Assembly (NCBI GenBank): GCA_030765055.1
Contig: CM060947.1
Coordinates: 48,721,547-48,785,546 of the forward strand
DNA length: 64,000 nucleotides
From: Mantis religiosa
Lineage: Eukaryota; Arthropoda; Insecta; Mantodea; Mantidae
Direction: 5' to 3'
Both the position numbers and the translations under genes were made by a program. Under the pieces are notes generated by a model. That model ran no database searches, was not told the DNA's origin, and saw only the letters and a list, made by a program, of their open reading frames with translations. Shown here one piece after another: positions 43,095 through 56,300 of the stretch; position 1 is the stretch's first letter; every line of letters starts with the position of its first letter.

Positions 43095-43632
43095 TACTGC
43101 AACCAGTCTTGATTTATTGTACCTATGCCACAAGTGGGGCATCCCTGGGAGAAAGGATGAGGCAAGAGGAGACAGAGGGCGGCCAACCCAAAGGGACACA
43201 ACAGTGAAAGGGCATGGTCCCTACAATTGACCATTGGAAACTCTCCGGCAGGCCAATACTACTGGTATCGTAACCCAGCATGGTCCTGAAACATGCCACA
43301 AGGCCGGCCTGGAGACCAGAGAGCATCCTACTGGAGGAGATATTTACCAGGAGCATATCATCCTGCCATGCAGTGCCGAGACTCTCATTAACACTTCTAT
43401 CCTGAAAGAGACCACCAGTTGAGATATGATGTGAAATGATAATAGAGATGAAATGGAGGAACAGGAAAGTCGGGGTATGTAACTAAGCTACCCAGCATTC
43501 ACCTGGCGACCTGGGAAAACTTCCAAAAAGAAACCCATAAATCAGGTAGGCCCACCACAGGAATTGAACCCGGGTCTCTTGAATGCGGGCCACAGATGAA
43601 ACCACCTGATCCATCCTGCTTGGTCAAATTAT
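43095..43632 (-). repeat. SINE family E copy
   Basis: 'gcaagaggagacagaggg', 'agcatcctactggaggag', 'gatgtgaaatgataatagag', box B complement 'ggaattgaacccgggtct', ending 'ccatcctgcttgg'. Confidence 0.8.
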
Positions 43633-44364
43633 GCCAAGTCTTTTAAAAACTAAAAGTATAATGAGGAGCAAAAGGATCAATGAATTAATGGGAAAAACTG
43701 GAGTAAAATGAAGAAGGAAAATGTATATTTAAAAAAAAAAATGAAATCTTAAATAAACCTACAGTCATTATAAGCTGAAGTTTGACATCTAAGCAGATAA
43801 GAATTCTGGCATACAAATTAAATATAGGTAATTCTTTAGATGAAGGAAAAAGTAACTATTAGTACGTATCATTATGACCAAAATTTCATTTCATATGAAA
43901 TGGAAAAGTACATAAGCTGAAGTAAAATTCAATTCCATAACTCAAACTTGCTTTACTTATTCATTCACTACTTTCTTATGCAAGATATTGTTTCACCAAG
44001 CTTACAAATATGAAAATTGCAAATAAATATTTGAAAGTATTTATTTATAATATTTATTTGTACTTACATATCTTACTATCTCAATTACAAGTTTTACAAT
44101 TCTAATCTAGGTACAAATTTGTCCGTTGCTTATATTATGGGCTGATAATGGTGTTGGCTCCCTGGCCATTAACCTCTATCCTAGCCCTTATACAACTTTG
44201 ACCTAATGTTCTGATTGTGTCTTCCATTTCTCTACCACTTATTTCCTTGCCCTTCTCAACCATTTCTTTTTTACTTTGTCAGCCTATTTCCCCACCTCCC
44301 TTAATATTTTCTCTCTTTTCAACATAAGCATTTTTATTGTTACTACATAAGCCCTTTTATTATC

Positions 44365-46125
44365 CTAGTTCTTATCCCATATTAATTTTCTCCAGTTTTC
44401 AACTTCTTTACACTCCACTACATAATGTTCACAACTTGTTTTCTTTCCACATAGAATGCACTCCTTTGGTGAACCCCCTCTAAATATGGCTCCTGTCCTT
44501 AACCAAGCTAAACCCCTACTCTCATATCTATCACATATGTGTATATATGTTTCCCTTCCCCATTCAGTCCTTATTTTCAGATATACATTTAGAGATTTCT
44601 TACTTATCAGATTTCCCCATGTCACTTGTCTGTCAATGTCCTCTATCCTATTCTTAATAATTGTCCAATAACCTTTTACATTTCTTTCACTCTCATGCCA
44701 GATATCCCCCATCCCTATTTTAACCAGCGTTCTCTGTAGCTCTGCCCACCAGCTGTCCTTACATGTTGAATTCTTCTGATGTTCTAGACAGATCTTTAGT
44801 GTATTATCATCATCCTTTTTTATACAGCTATACTAATATTTTAAACATTTATCTATAATTACCCCACTTCTGCAAGGTCTTCCAAGTTCCACTCTAGCTA
44901 CTCCATTTGGCGTTGACTTATTCAAACCCAGTATCTCTTTACAGAACTGTTCATATGTATGTTCAACATGATTTCTTATCTCATTGGCCCCCTACAACTC
45001 CACACCATAGGTCATTTTTGATTCTACTATTGCTTCATAGATTCTTTCATGCCACCTTACTGACATATCTGGTAATTTATATTTACAGCTCCTTACCCCA
45101 GACATCGCTATCTTCCCTTTCACTCTTATCTTTCTCCCATGTGCTCCCCAGCCTTCTCTGTAGCAGAGTCTCATCCCTAAATAGTCAAATTCCTTTACCA
45201 CCTCCACTTTTTGGTCATTTAAATACCACTTTTCATCTTTTCTTAACTTATCACCCTTCTTAAACACTCTTATTTTTGACTTGCTTATGTTGATTCTTAT
45301 CCCCCATTCTTTACAGTAGCTGCTGATTTCATTTATTGCTCTCTGTAATCCTATCACTGTTTATAGATGCTATTACCAAATCATCTGCAAATAGTAACCC
45401 TGGTATTACCTTATTCCTAATAATTGGGCAATAGTTGTTACTTTTTTCAACCCTCTCAATTATATCATCAATGAACAAGTTGAACAATATAGGGCTAAGT
45501 TGTCTTGTCTTAATCCCATTTTCTGCTCCACTAATTCTGTTATCCCGTTCTTATCTACTCTTGTTCCAAACTTTATTCCCTTATAAATTTTTTCTAGCCC
45601 TATAATAAATTTCTTGCTGACTCCATTCTTTTGTAATTTCCATCATAGTGCTTCTCTCACTAATGTATCAAAAGCTTTTTCAAAATCTACAAAAAACATA
45701 TATACTCTCCCTCTTTTCCTACTTGTGTACTTATCTACTATTGTTCTAATAATTAGTACATTATCTATTGTCCTTCTCCCTTTCCTGAATGCTGATTGAA
45801 ATTCCGACAGCTTCTTTTCTGCCTCCGCCCATCTTTGCAATCTTTCAGACATTATTCCTGTGTAAATTTTCCCTAATATTGCTAGTAAACTGATCCCCCT
45901 ATAATTTTGCAGTTTACTAACTGCTCCTTTGCATTTGTAAATTGGTGCAATAATACTCACTTTCCAATTTTCTGGAAATCTATTCACTTGCCTTATTTTT
46001 TCTAGAAATTTCGTCATGACTCTTATACCTTCATTTGTTTTACCATATTCCTTCCAGAACTCTCCTGGTAGTCCATCAAAGCCCCCAGCCTTGTTCTTTT
46101 TTAACCTTTTTACTTGTAAATTCAC
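44365..46125 (-). pseudogene. LINE (non-LTR retrotransposon) reverse transcriptase, truncated
   Basis: Minus strand, N to C: KNKAGGFDGLPGEFWKEYG, ENWKVSIIAPIYKCKG, LQNYRGISLLAILGKIY, EFQSAFRKGRRTIDNV and MFFVDFEKAFDT (46125-45643, palm motif A Asp). Then FADDLVIAS (about 45365-45395, catalytic Asp pair), INISKSKIRVFKKG and EFDYLGMRLC (45357-44992), then RTGAIFRGG and the CILCGKKTSCEHYVVEC knuckle (44712-44365). Frame changes separate the blocks, and the 5' end including any endonuclease is missing. The clade cannot be fixed by eye. Confidence 0.88.
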
Positions 46126-46129
46126 TAGT

Positions 46130-47370
46130 ACAGGGAATTTGAATTGCAGACAATAACATTATTAACATTAAAATAAAATAAAATATAAAACAGCATACAT
46201 ACATCTTTAAATTATAAATGTTATATAGAATCCTTTTTCCAGTATAAATGATTGAATATTAATCTAAGCAGGTCTCAATTTAGTTGAGAGGAACTACTGC
46301 TCTTCTTTCCCAAGCAAGAGTGGCTGGTATAGGCAAGCATTTCCAGCTGACCTTGAATGTAACAAGGTCACAAGTGATAGAACACATGCTTTAGCAATGT
46401 AACGTCACACGACCAAAGATTATTAAGAAGTTTTCCCTGTTTTAGGTATTGTTATTTAAATTTAACGTTGAAACTCTGTACTCTTTCCTATACACTGAAT
46501 AGAACCTAGATGTTTAGGTCATGTTAGCCTTTGTTTTGTTTTCTACAGCCTTAAAATAAATATTTTTAGATTTTCTTTGTGAATTATCTGTACACTAATA
46601 ATTTTCTGTATTTGTTATTTTGGGCTACATGACTGATTGTTAGTTACTTTGCACCAGCTGCTTTACAAATGATGTTTAATAGAACTATCAATGTTAAATT
46701 CTTAACTGGTAAGCTGAGTTTTATTATGTCAGGTCGTGTCGTGGTGGAATAATTACTTTGATCATAAGCATAGATTATTTATTTATTTTGTTGTTCCAGT
46801 CACCTCTTGATCTGCTTCCATAGAATGTAACAAGGGAAGAGCAGAGGAGCTCATTAGTAGAGACAGGCATGTCCCTGTGGATGAAACCACTGCCAAATTT
46901 GCAAAAAACATAATGCAGTGCAAGAAAAGAGTGGAAGCTTAGGTAACTGAAAAGTTTGTACCCACTGGGTCCCACATTTATTGACTGAAGAACACAAATT
47001 CACTGAGGAAAAGATCAGGACATATCTATGGGTAGGAAATACTCATACATCCTCTCTAGACTTCTGCCTTGGTAACCTCAGACTCTCATTTTGTTCTGTT
47101 AGGAACAGATGCAAAGCCAATGCTAAGAGACAGTGGAGGATATTTGGACAGCATTGCATCTGTGTCTTTTGGTATCTTCAACAGAGATCTATCTTAACAG
47201 TATTTTCAAACTTGTAGAATGATGTAAAAAATATACACAGAGAATTAATAATATATTGAAAAGTGACAGAACAGTCTATAGATAAAGGTTTGTGTAAAAA
47301 AATAAATATTTAAGTTTTTAAAACTTGTTGCACATGTCTTTCAGTGTCACTCATGTAATTGTGTGTAGAT
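46130..47370. other. Intergenic, nothing recognised
   Basis: No domain, splice signal pair or repeat partner recognised. Confidence 0.35.
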
Positions 47371-47374
47371 AAAA

Positions 47375-47530
47375 GTTACAAAGGTAGAATCACAATGAAA
47401 AATTCAATGAATGGCTGGGATCTGAACCAATATTTCACTTCCTGTGTCATTGCTCTAATCAATTAGTTTTGTCATGGCAACATGGTCATACAATATTAAA
47501 GTTCTCAGCTAATTCACCTATTTATGAGGT
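47375..47530 (-). repeat. SINE family A, old copy
   Basis: 'gaaaaattcaatgaatggct', 'gggatctgaaccaat', and box A complement degraded. Confidence 0.6.
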
Positions 47531-47964
47531 CAGAATAAGTCTTTATTGTCTGTAAACTTGTGCGTTACAAGCATTAGACATTGTCACTTCTAAAGTATGT
47601 ACATGAGAATTTAGCTTTGTTTGAGTTTCCATTTACATTAAACTTTACAATTACTGTGTCACATAATTAGTACAACTATTGCATACAGAGTTATTTTAGC
47701 TAACATATTCCTAGTACTAGTAAGTATACAATAACAACAGCAGTATAAAAGTAACCATAATATAATACAATTCTAATTCCCTTGGACTTTACAAAGATTT
47801 ATCTTAAGAAATAAGTATAATAATTACAACAAAAATATAAGACAATTATAATTCACTTAGGCTGTATAAACATTTCTCTATAAGGTATTTTTTTCAAGAG
47901 ATTTTTAAATATATTGCCTTGTGCTGATTTAATATATGGAGGAAGTTTATTGTACAAAATGATA

Positions 47965-48118
47965 CCTGATGTGGAATTTTCTTGAAACTAGTCTCTTGAA
48001 TTCTGTGGAAAGTTTATCAATTTTCTTAAAAAGATAAGTGAAGCTTGTGGCAAATAGTTATATTTTATTGTAATATTTGTTGCTTCATTGCTGTTAGCTT
48101 CTGTTTTTTACGTATTAG
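47965..48118 (+). mobile_element. PLE 3'-end fragment
   Basis: 'cttgaaactagtctc' (hammerhead 3' half), 'aaaaagataagtgaagctt', and the tail 'cattgctgttagcttctg', as in 10660-10750. Confidence 0.7.
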
Positions 48119-48144
48119 GATTAGGATTACTATGGAGGGGATTT

Positions 48145-48527
48145 GTCATTGAAACCTGGGGTTTATTGTACCTAAGTCCCAAGTGGGGCATCCCCGGAAG
48201 GATGAAGCAAGAGGAGACAGAAAGAGCCGACCAAGGAACCACGACAGTGCAGAGGATAGAGTCTCATCCTACCATGAAGTGCCGAGACACCCGCTGACAC
48301 TTGTACGCTGAAAGAGGCCACCAGATGAAAGATGATGTGAAAAGATAATGAAGATGATATGGAGGGATAGAAAATTCGGGGGATGTAATTAGCCTACCCA
48401 GCATTCACCTGGCGCCCTGGGAAAACTTTGAAAAAATCCATGGGTCAGATAGGTTAGCCACAGGAATTGAACCCAGGTCTCCCGAATGCAGGCCACAGAC
48501 AAAATTGCCTGAGCTATCCATCTCAGT
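48145..48527 (-). repeat. SINE family E copy (internally deleted)
   Basis: Shares 'gggatgtaattagcctac', 'ttcacctggcgcc' and 'ggaattgaacccaggtctcc' with the other family E copies. About 130 bp shorter. Confidence 0.78.
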
Positions 48528-48543
48528 TTACATATTAAACATA

Positions 48544-49222
48544 CGAGGGCCGTTCAGAAAGTAACCTCCGATCGGTCACAGTGCGGGTAGTGGGGGGAGT
48601 AGCGACGCCATCTGTGCATTCACGCACTCAGCAGGTCAGTCGGCATCAAGCCGTGGTCGAGTGAATGTCGTATGTGCGCTAGTTTAGTGTTTGTGGCCGT
48701 TTGAAATGTGTGCTGCAATAGAAAACCCCGCCAAATGTGAAGTGCGTGCTGTTATAAGGTTTTTTACAGCCAAAGGATATTCTGCAGCAGCTATTCATCG
48801 TGACTTCCGGTATCATTTTTTTGCACGATAATGCCCGTCCTCACTCTGCTCGCAGAACAACAGCCCTTCTTGAGTCCTTCAAGTGGGACGTTGTCAACCA
48901 TCCACCTTACAGCCCAGATCTGGCGCCAAGCGATTATCACCTCTTCATGCATATGAAGACATGGCTCGGGTCCCAGCGGTTTGATGAGGACGAAGAGCTC
49001 AAAGATGCGGTCACAGGCTGGCTCCAGGCACAAGCGGGTGATTTTTATCCAAAAGGAATTTCAAAGCTTGTGAACAGATACGATAAGTGCCTCAATTGTT
49101 ATGGAGACTATGTAGAAAAATAGTGCAAAGATGTAGTTGTAAGATGTATATATTAAAATATTTTTATTTAACTTGGCGAATTTTTTGCAATCAACCGGAG
49201 GTTACTTTCTGAATGGCCCTCG
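48544..49222 (+). mobile_element. mariner internal-deletion derivative (679 bp)
   Basis: Terminal inverted repeats CGAGGGCCGTTCAGAAAGTA with TA at 48542-48543 and 49223-49224. The transposase start (ATG at 48706, MCAAIENPAKCEV...AAAIHRD) and its C terminus (48800-49123: FLHDNARPH, YSPDLAPSDYHLF, D34D spacing, ending GDYVEK) are joined by a deletion near 48810 that removes the first catalytic Asp and shifts frame. The C-terminal frame is intact, so it may be recent. Confidence 0.92.
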
Positions 49223-49674
49223 TACATATTTTTTGTATGTAAAGGTCCATCTCTTATACTTTACAAATCATACAAAAGTTATTCAGAATGAAGAAGACTT
49301 CACAGACTATCCCTGGAAATTTCAAGATATACATTTAATTCGTCCTGGAAATACCTTAAACACATGGTATTTTAATCAAAATTATTAGAGCAATTTTTGA
49401 GAAAATAAAAATATAGACAACATATTTCATATAAGGTGTACTTAGGGTGGAGATATTTTTTCGCAGATTTTTGAGTCACACTTTTGGAAGATGCTAACTT
49501 AAATAACAAGTGTAGTATTCATCCAACTTTCATTTTTTGGATTCAGGGGACAACAAAATATATATATTTCTGGTATATCTCAGTATCAACATTTTGGGTG
49601 GAATGATATACTTCCTAGGTAAAAAAGTAAAAATACAGTCAACACATAACGAAAGAATTAGCAAATAAATGACT

Positions 49675-49901
49675 ATATAGAATAAAAAGAAGTATTTCAG
49701 AAAGTGGAGTGCCATTGTTACTAAAATTAGGCAAGTGACTCAACCTTGTATATACTTTTCTCCACTTACAAGTTTTTTATGAAGACTAGTCAACCACAGA
49801 ACTGACGATAGGGGAGAAGTCCCCAGAAACTAGTCTTCATAAAAAACTTGTAGGTGGAGAAAAGTATATACAAGGTTGACTCACTTGCCTAATTTTAGTA
49901 A
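49675..49901 (-). mobile_element. PLE palindromic mini-element (227 bp), 12-bp TSD
   Basis: TSD aaataaatgact at 49663-49674 and 49902-49913. Arms 49719-49784 and 49831-49901 are inverted repeats around a hammerhead core. The extra ~45-nt tail is only at the left end (minus orientation). It lies about 110 bp upstream of the conserved gene 2 promoter. Confidence 0.9.
49797..49840 (+). ncRNA. Hammerhead ribozyme core
   Basis: GAA (49799-49801), CTGACGA (49802-49808; position 7 may be any base), GC-rich stem II GGGG/CCCC, GAAAC (49826-49830), palindromic ACTAGT, C, then TTC (49836-49838) pairing with GAA. Confidence 0.68.
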
Positions 49902-50010
49902 AAATAAATGACTGTTTGTTAGTTAAGCAGTAACCTTCACAAAATAAACTAGAAGAGTGGTATACAGGTTGTTTGAAAGAGACAAACATATAACAGACCG
50001 CACCTAACAT

Positions 50011-50251
50011 AATAAAATTAATGTAGGACAAGAAAGTATTATTCTGAGGACACTCAAAGAACTGATAGCAGTTTTAAATCTCTTTTGTCTTGATTGCCAA
50101 AGTGATTCTGGTTGCATCTGTCAGATGTTTTGTTTCAATGGAACAAAGGACTTCCTGGTGTTAACGGTAGTTAGTCATGAAACTGTGGGATGTAGTATAT
50201 AAGGGAGAAGATGTGATAGATCAGTACTGTGGGTGTACACTGCCAAGCAAG
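50011..50251 (+). promoter_or_regulatory. Conserved proximal promoter and 5' leader of gene 2
   Basis: Aligned with 3858-4096 of gene 1. TATATAAG lies at 50196-50203 and WGATAR sites (TGATAG) at 50063-50068 and 50214-50219. Immediately upstream (49675-49901) sits a PLE palindrome, so the conserved block may be all the shared cis sequence that remains. Confidence 0.8.
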
Positions 50252-50310
50252 ATGTTCCGCCTCAGCTTTCTGGTGCTGCTCTTTGCAGCTGTCTGCTATG
50301 GTCTCGTTAG
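50252..50310 (+). CDS. CathD: Gene 2 exon 1 (signal peptide)
   Basis: 59 nt, donor TTAG|gtaaga. The peptide is identical to gene 1 exon 1. Confidence 0.93.
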
Positions 50311-53300
50311 GTAAGATGTAACAGCAAACTGGCCAATCTTAATCCATTTAAAAGGTTCAGTAACTTATATTTCTGAACTGACTTTGCATCTTCAAAAAAT
50401 AAATTAATTTTTAGTGTTCAATAGTGATGAATGTTGTATGATTAAAACTCCACTTCTTCTCAAGCATATCCTTCTATTTTTCAAATGTCACATTTCAAAA
50501 TATGTTTGTCTTTTACTAAACTCTATATATTAATTTTAAATATTTTCTATTTAAACTTCTTTTGGTACTCTTTAGCACATCAACCTCCAGTATCTTTCAG
50601 CACTAAGTGGGTGTGAATGTGTGTGAACAGCATAGCCCGAAAATGAAAAATCGGTTAAACCTTGGTATTTGTATTCAGTATTTTCCAACGTATGACTGAA
50701 TTTCATGAAAATTCCTCATTCTAGATTGGCATATACACGATGAGTCACCTAACAGTTGCACCACAAATATTCTGGAAATGGAAAATGTACTGATGTGCCA
50801 TTTTCTCAACATTGATGGGCAGGCAGGCGCTTCATAGTTTTAGCCTACCAAAAGATTTTAATAATACTGAGAAAGTATAGTTTTTGAATGAACAAACATA
50901 CAAATGTTAAAATGGAAGAATGCCTAGTCATGTTGAAAAAATAAAACTAGGGTAAATTAGAATATCAATGGTGTTTGTTTCAGTATTATAGTGCAAGTAT
51001 AAAAATTGAAAGAAGCATAGAGACAGTGAAGCACAAGTTAACATAAAAGTGAATTGAGAAGATAGCGACACATTGCTTCACTGTTTTTCACAGGACATGT
51101 TTCAAGAGCTGTTGCTCCTATCTTCAGCTGAGTCTCGACTAGTGCAGGTTGTAGTGGTTTCCTCTTTCTTTTTATCGTCGATAGATGGCCTGATATATTT
51201 GTCAAAGAGTGATAGAGTTTCGAAGTTCATAATTTTCTGACGATTTTTATTAATAAAGATTGTTTTCCCGTACGGAAAGATCTATGGGATGATTAATTTG
51301 TTTTATTAAAGTTGTCTCCAAATTAATGTCATGTCTGGTATCCAAAAAATGAAAAGCTACTGCTGATATTTCTATTTCACCGTTTTTAATGTTTCTTATA
51401 TGTTCTTTAGTTCTGATGTCTGTATTTCTTTTTGTTTCTCTATATAAATTTTGGGGCAAGTTTCACATTTGATCTCACAGATTCCTGGTTTCTCTTTTGT
51501 AGTAATTGAATTTTTTTTCTGGGGGAGGGCGCCTTTTAACAAATTCTTGATATTGAATCTTGCACCTCAAAATAGATTCAATATCAAGAATTTGTTAAAA
51601 GGCCCCCCCCCCCCCCAAAAAAAAAAATCCTGGAGAAAACCCGCCCCAGCGCCATGTTGTCCACCACAAATCTCACTTTGCGGTCGCCTGGGATTGAACC
51701 CAGGTCGCCTTGGTGAGAGCCAAGCGGTCTTACCACTGAGCCACGGCGCCGCCTTACGGAGACCAGGAGATCTGTGGTTCACCCAGCTATGGCATTGAAT
51801 TTTTCAATCTGACTCTACCTATCCATATGTAAAGCATGTTTTAAACATTTTTAAAATGTATCAGTTTTACTCATAATTTTTTACAGGATACCCCTGCATA
51901 AGAAAGAATCTGCTAGAAAAGCTATGAAGAAGGTCGGAACTGATCCAAATGAGGGTCCAGTGAATATTGGACCACAACAAACAAATGGTATGGAGCACCT
52001 GAAGAATTACCAAGATGTAAGTGCAAGTTGCAAAGTTTTGCAAGATATTTATAGTAATGTCATCAAGAAATTTAGGTATGCACAAAGAACTATTTGCATC
52101 TCGATATTTTAATGAGAAAGTACACCAGATTATAAAACATCCAGAAAAAATGTATATTTGGATACTAAACTCTTTTCTGTTTAGTCACAAAGTACGACAT
52201 TTGAACTTCAGAATTTAGTTTTTGTGATTAATTATTTATGAGTCAGAGTGAAAATTTCAAAAGTAAATGTTTATATAATATTTATATGAGGGCACTAGCT
52301 TAAACTTTATATTTATGAACTACAATGGCCAACATTTCATGCTTTTGTTCCTTAAACTAGAAATAAAACCCTTGTTCTATCTAGAACTTAAATATTCACT
52401 GTATTTTAACTGGTACCTTTCAAAATATTTGTTAAATGGAAAAACTTCTGCAAAATTGCTCTGCAGTTACAGACAGTATTCTTCATTATAAAGCATTCAA
52501 TTACCACATTTCAAGTTCATTTATATAAAATTATAGATTGTGCAGCTATTTTCATATTTAAACGCTATTTTATAATTTATTTCAAGAAGGAACAACTATA
52601 CCTTTCACATTCTCCTTTGTGAACATATTTTACTTTATATTTTGTATTATGTATTTTTGTTTGTTATTGTGCCTTTATGGCAAAACCATCTTGGATCAAA
52701 TTCTTAAATTAAAAATATAGGTTTGGCTGTATGGCCGGATGGCTAAGGAGATCAAATAGTTATCTTTGTTTTAAATTTTGTTGTAGGCTCAATACTTTGG
52801 CAGCATTGCTATTGGTACACCTCCACAGGAATTTGAAGTGATTTTCGACACTGGCTCATCTAACCTCTGGGTACCATCAAAGAAATGCCATCTGCTCAAC
52901 ATTGCCTGCAGTAAGATATTACAATTTATGTTTTAAAATATTCAAAAACTTTTTATTCCAGCCATTTGGTAAAAACAGTAAGGGAGATAGGATACAGAAG
53001 TATATTATAAATGGGCAGCTCTGGTGGTAGTGGCTCTGTGGCTGTACTGCCTTTAAAAAGGGGAAGAAGTACACTTTTAAAATAGTTGCATATTTCTAAT
53101 GTGGTCATGCTTACAATTATTCAAGATGCAGTGAAAGTCCTCCTTATGCATATAAAACTGTAGAAATTGGATGAAGTCACTATAATTTCTCAATTTGAAC
53201 ACTATTATTTTACTATTCTATGGGTTCATGCTATATGGAATCTGGTATGAAATTACGTCTTTCTCCACAATGACTCAGGACTTAGCGGGATATGGTGCAA

Positions 53301-56300
53301 TGAAAGTATAGGAAAAATCAATGCTGGTTAGTTACTGACAAGCGTGTTGGCAGCACATGCCAATCAGTAGTACCAATGGTACTCACACAAAGTCCAATAT
53401 GCTATTTTGAAAAATGACAGATAATCCAATAGAATGTTGTTTCCGGGGTTGAAGGCTGTGGTCTAGACGATGAAAACATATGACGTTTCACCCGTAACTC
53501 CATCGGGCATCTTCAGAGATTCTAAGTCTTGTCTGTTCACAACTAGAATCAACCCTGGAAACAACATTCTATTGAATTAATGCTGGCCGTGAAAGTCTAA
53601 ACATGTACAATGACACATAAGCCACTTATCAGTAAGCGAAAGAATATGCAGTGTAAAAGTGAACAAAAAAACTATTCTTTATATCAAATTTGTAATTTCT
53701 CCTTGTTTATACTTTAAATTAATATCTATTTACTAATGTTACCAGTATTATATATCAGTTAATTAAAAGAAAATTTGCTTCTGCTGGTAATGTTAAAAAC
53801 TCTTGAGTATATGGGCACTGCAGTGTCATATTTTTTTTGTGTAACTAACATGAATAAAGTAAGTTTATTACTAAATAACTCATTCTCTATGAACATTAAA
53901 AAAAAAAAAGAGCTTTATGGATGTTAAGTCAAAACTGCTTTATTCCATTTTCCATGCAGTACGTTTAAGGTGTGGTGGATTTAGTTCAAGTGAGAGGGAA
54001 ATTTAAGATACCTGCGACAGTACCTTAAATTGATATATTGTTCACTAATTTACCTGCCAAATTTATAGTAGCTCAATATTTACTTAAGGAAAAAGTCAGC
54101 TAAACTTCAAGGTATATACACCACAAAGAAATGCTGGAACAATTGTTTTTGTTTGGTCCCAAACATAATTATTTTTGTATTTTATGATGTTGTTTATATT
54201 ATTTTATAGTGTTGTTAAAGATTTGGAAATGTTGAAAAGAGCTAAAATGTTTGTTTTTGAGTTTGATATATGAGTCACTATGTGTACACTCAAACTTCAC
54301 TTACTTGTTGTATAGTTGAAACATTTTCAAGATCATTCGATCTCATCCTCAGCTGTTTGGTGACTAAATGAACATTCCTCTTCTTCCACTACTACGGTGC
54401 TCCGATCCCTCTGCCATCTGGTGTTAGGGGCACTAAGTTTTAATACTTCATTTAATGCCGGTATTTCAAAATTTATAACTTTATCACAGTTTTTGGTTAT
54501 GAATATTTTTTCCTAAATATCCAATTCTATGGGTGTACTTAAAGATTTTAACAGTTTAATGTTATGGCCAATGTTGTGGTTTTCTGTCCAAAAATGGTGT
54601 GGCAGAAAGCCACAACATTGGCCATAACATTAAACTGTTAAAATCTTTAAGTACACCCATAGAATTGGATATTTAGGAAAAAATTTCATAACCAAAAACC
54701 ATGATAAAGTTATAAATTTTGAAATCCTGGCATTAAATGAAATATTAAAACTTAGTGCCCCTAACACCAGATGGCAGAGGGATCGGAGCACCGCAGTAGT
54801 GGAAGAAGAGGAATGTTCATTTAGTCACCAAACAGCTGAGGATGAGATCAAATGATCTTGAAAACGTTTCAATTATACAAAAAGTAAGTGAAGTTTGAAT
54901 GTAAACATAGTGACTCATATATCAAACTCAAAAATGAAGAATACTTCACTGTTAATAATGCTTATGCTTTTAATATTTTAAAATGTTTGTATTGTGAAAG
55001 TGGAAGTGCATAATCAGTGAGTGAAAGATTTACAAAATACATAGTAGGCTATGGATTAAATCAATTACATCTACAAAACATTAATAAAGTCTAATCATCA
55101 CTCTATAGAAACAAAAGCAAAATGAATAGATCAAAATAAAATTACAATATTAATTCAATGCAAATTTTTGACACATTAAAAAAACTTTCAGCATGCAGCA
55201 TAGAAAATTTTATTCCAATGCTGGCACTATCACTGCATTCATGCTTCAGTCGCTGCTGCATTCTAATGATGTTCACTGTCACCTTTGAAATGCACTCTGT
55301 ATGTTAAATAAATTTTTTCGGTTGCAATAGCTGTTTCCAAAATATCTGTTTTTAATTTTTAAGTTTTCCAATGTGGAACTGTCATACACACTTATAAGGT
55401 ATCTTATACGATTCTTCCATTTCTGCATGTATTCATTAGTAATAAAAACTTACTGCATGTAACAGTTATGTAATATTTTAAAGAAAAGAGCCAGTTTGGA
55501 GCCGTCCAGAATGTAAGTCAAATAAAACAAAGGTATTTTTAATTTAGTTTTAGTGTGCTTGAGGTAAATGTTAATATTATCACAATGATTATTGGAGAGT
55601 TTGAGAATATTTATTTCTGTTTCAGAACTACACAGGAAGTATGACTCTTCAAAGTCATCTACCTACAAGCCTAATGGTAAAAGCTTTGCTCTTCAGTATG
55701 GTACAGGCAGTCTTACAGGATTCCTCTCCACTGATGTTGTTGAAGTAAGTCTTATTTTACTGAGCAAGATGGTTCTACAATAACATGTGAGTCTTGCATT
55801 TGAAAGACCCTGAGTATATTCCTGGGGCCAATTACTCTGACCCTTTATTTTTTATTTTATTTTTTGTGGTTTTCCCTAGTTTCCACATGAGTGATTAGGT
55901 AATTTCTCTTCTATCTCAAATTTTCTCTTGCCATATTTCTTATCACTTTCCTTCTCCTTTCATGTTTTAAGAAGGCTTAAGGGTTGTGCAGTGTTAGTTG
56001 GTGCTTGTTGGGAAGTTCTTATTAGACCTGCTAGAAGGTGGCCTTTTCTGACAAGATATCTATGCTCACACCTGTATGAACTTGAAGAGTTTGATAGCAT
56101 CATCTCTGTTCTATGCGGGGCCTGTGTGTCAAAAATTGGGTGCGGAGTATAGCTGGAAGTACTCGAAAATGAGTTCACAATATTTTTTTTTTTTTTTGTG
56201 ATTTTATGTCCTCCAACATTAAGTCATATTGGATGATGAATGTAATAGATGAAATGATGCTCAAATGAGCCCAGGGTCCATAGAGCTTAGAGTTACCCGA

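Noticed and set aside
44907..45263. Plus-strand serine/leucine-rich frame
   Set aside because: Antisense of the LINE C-terminal region.
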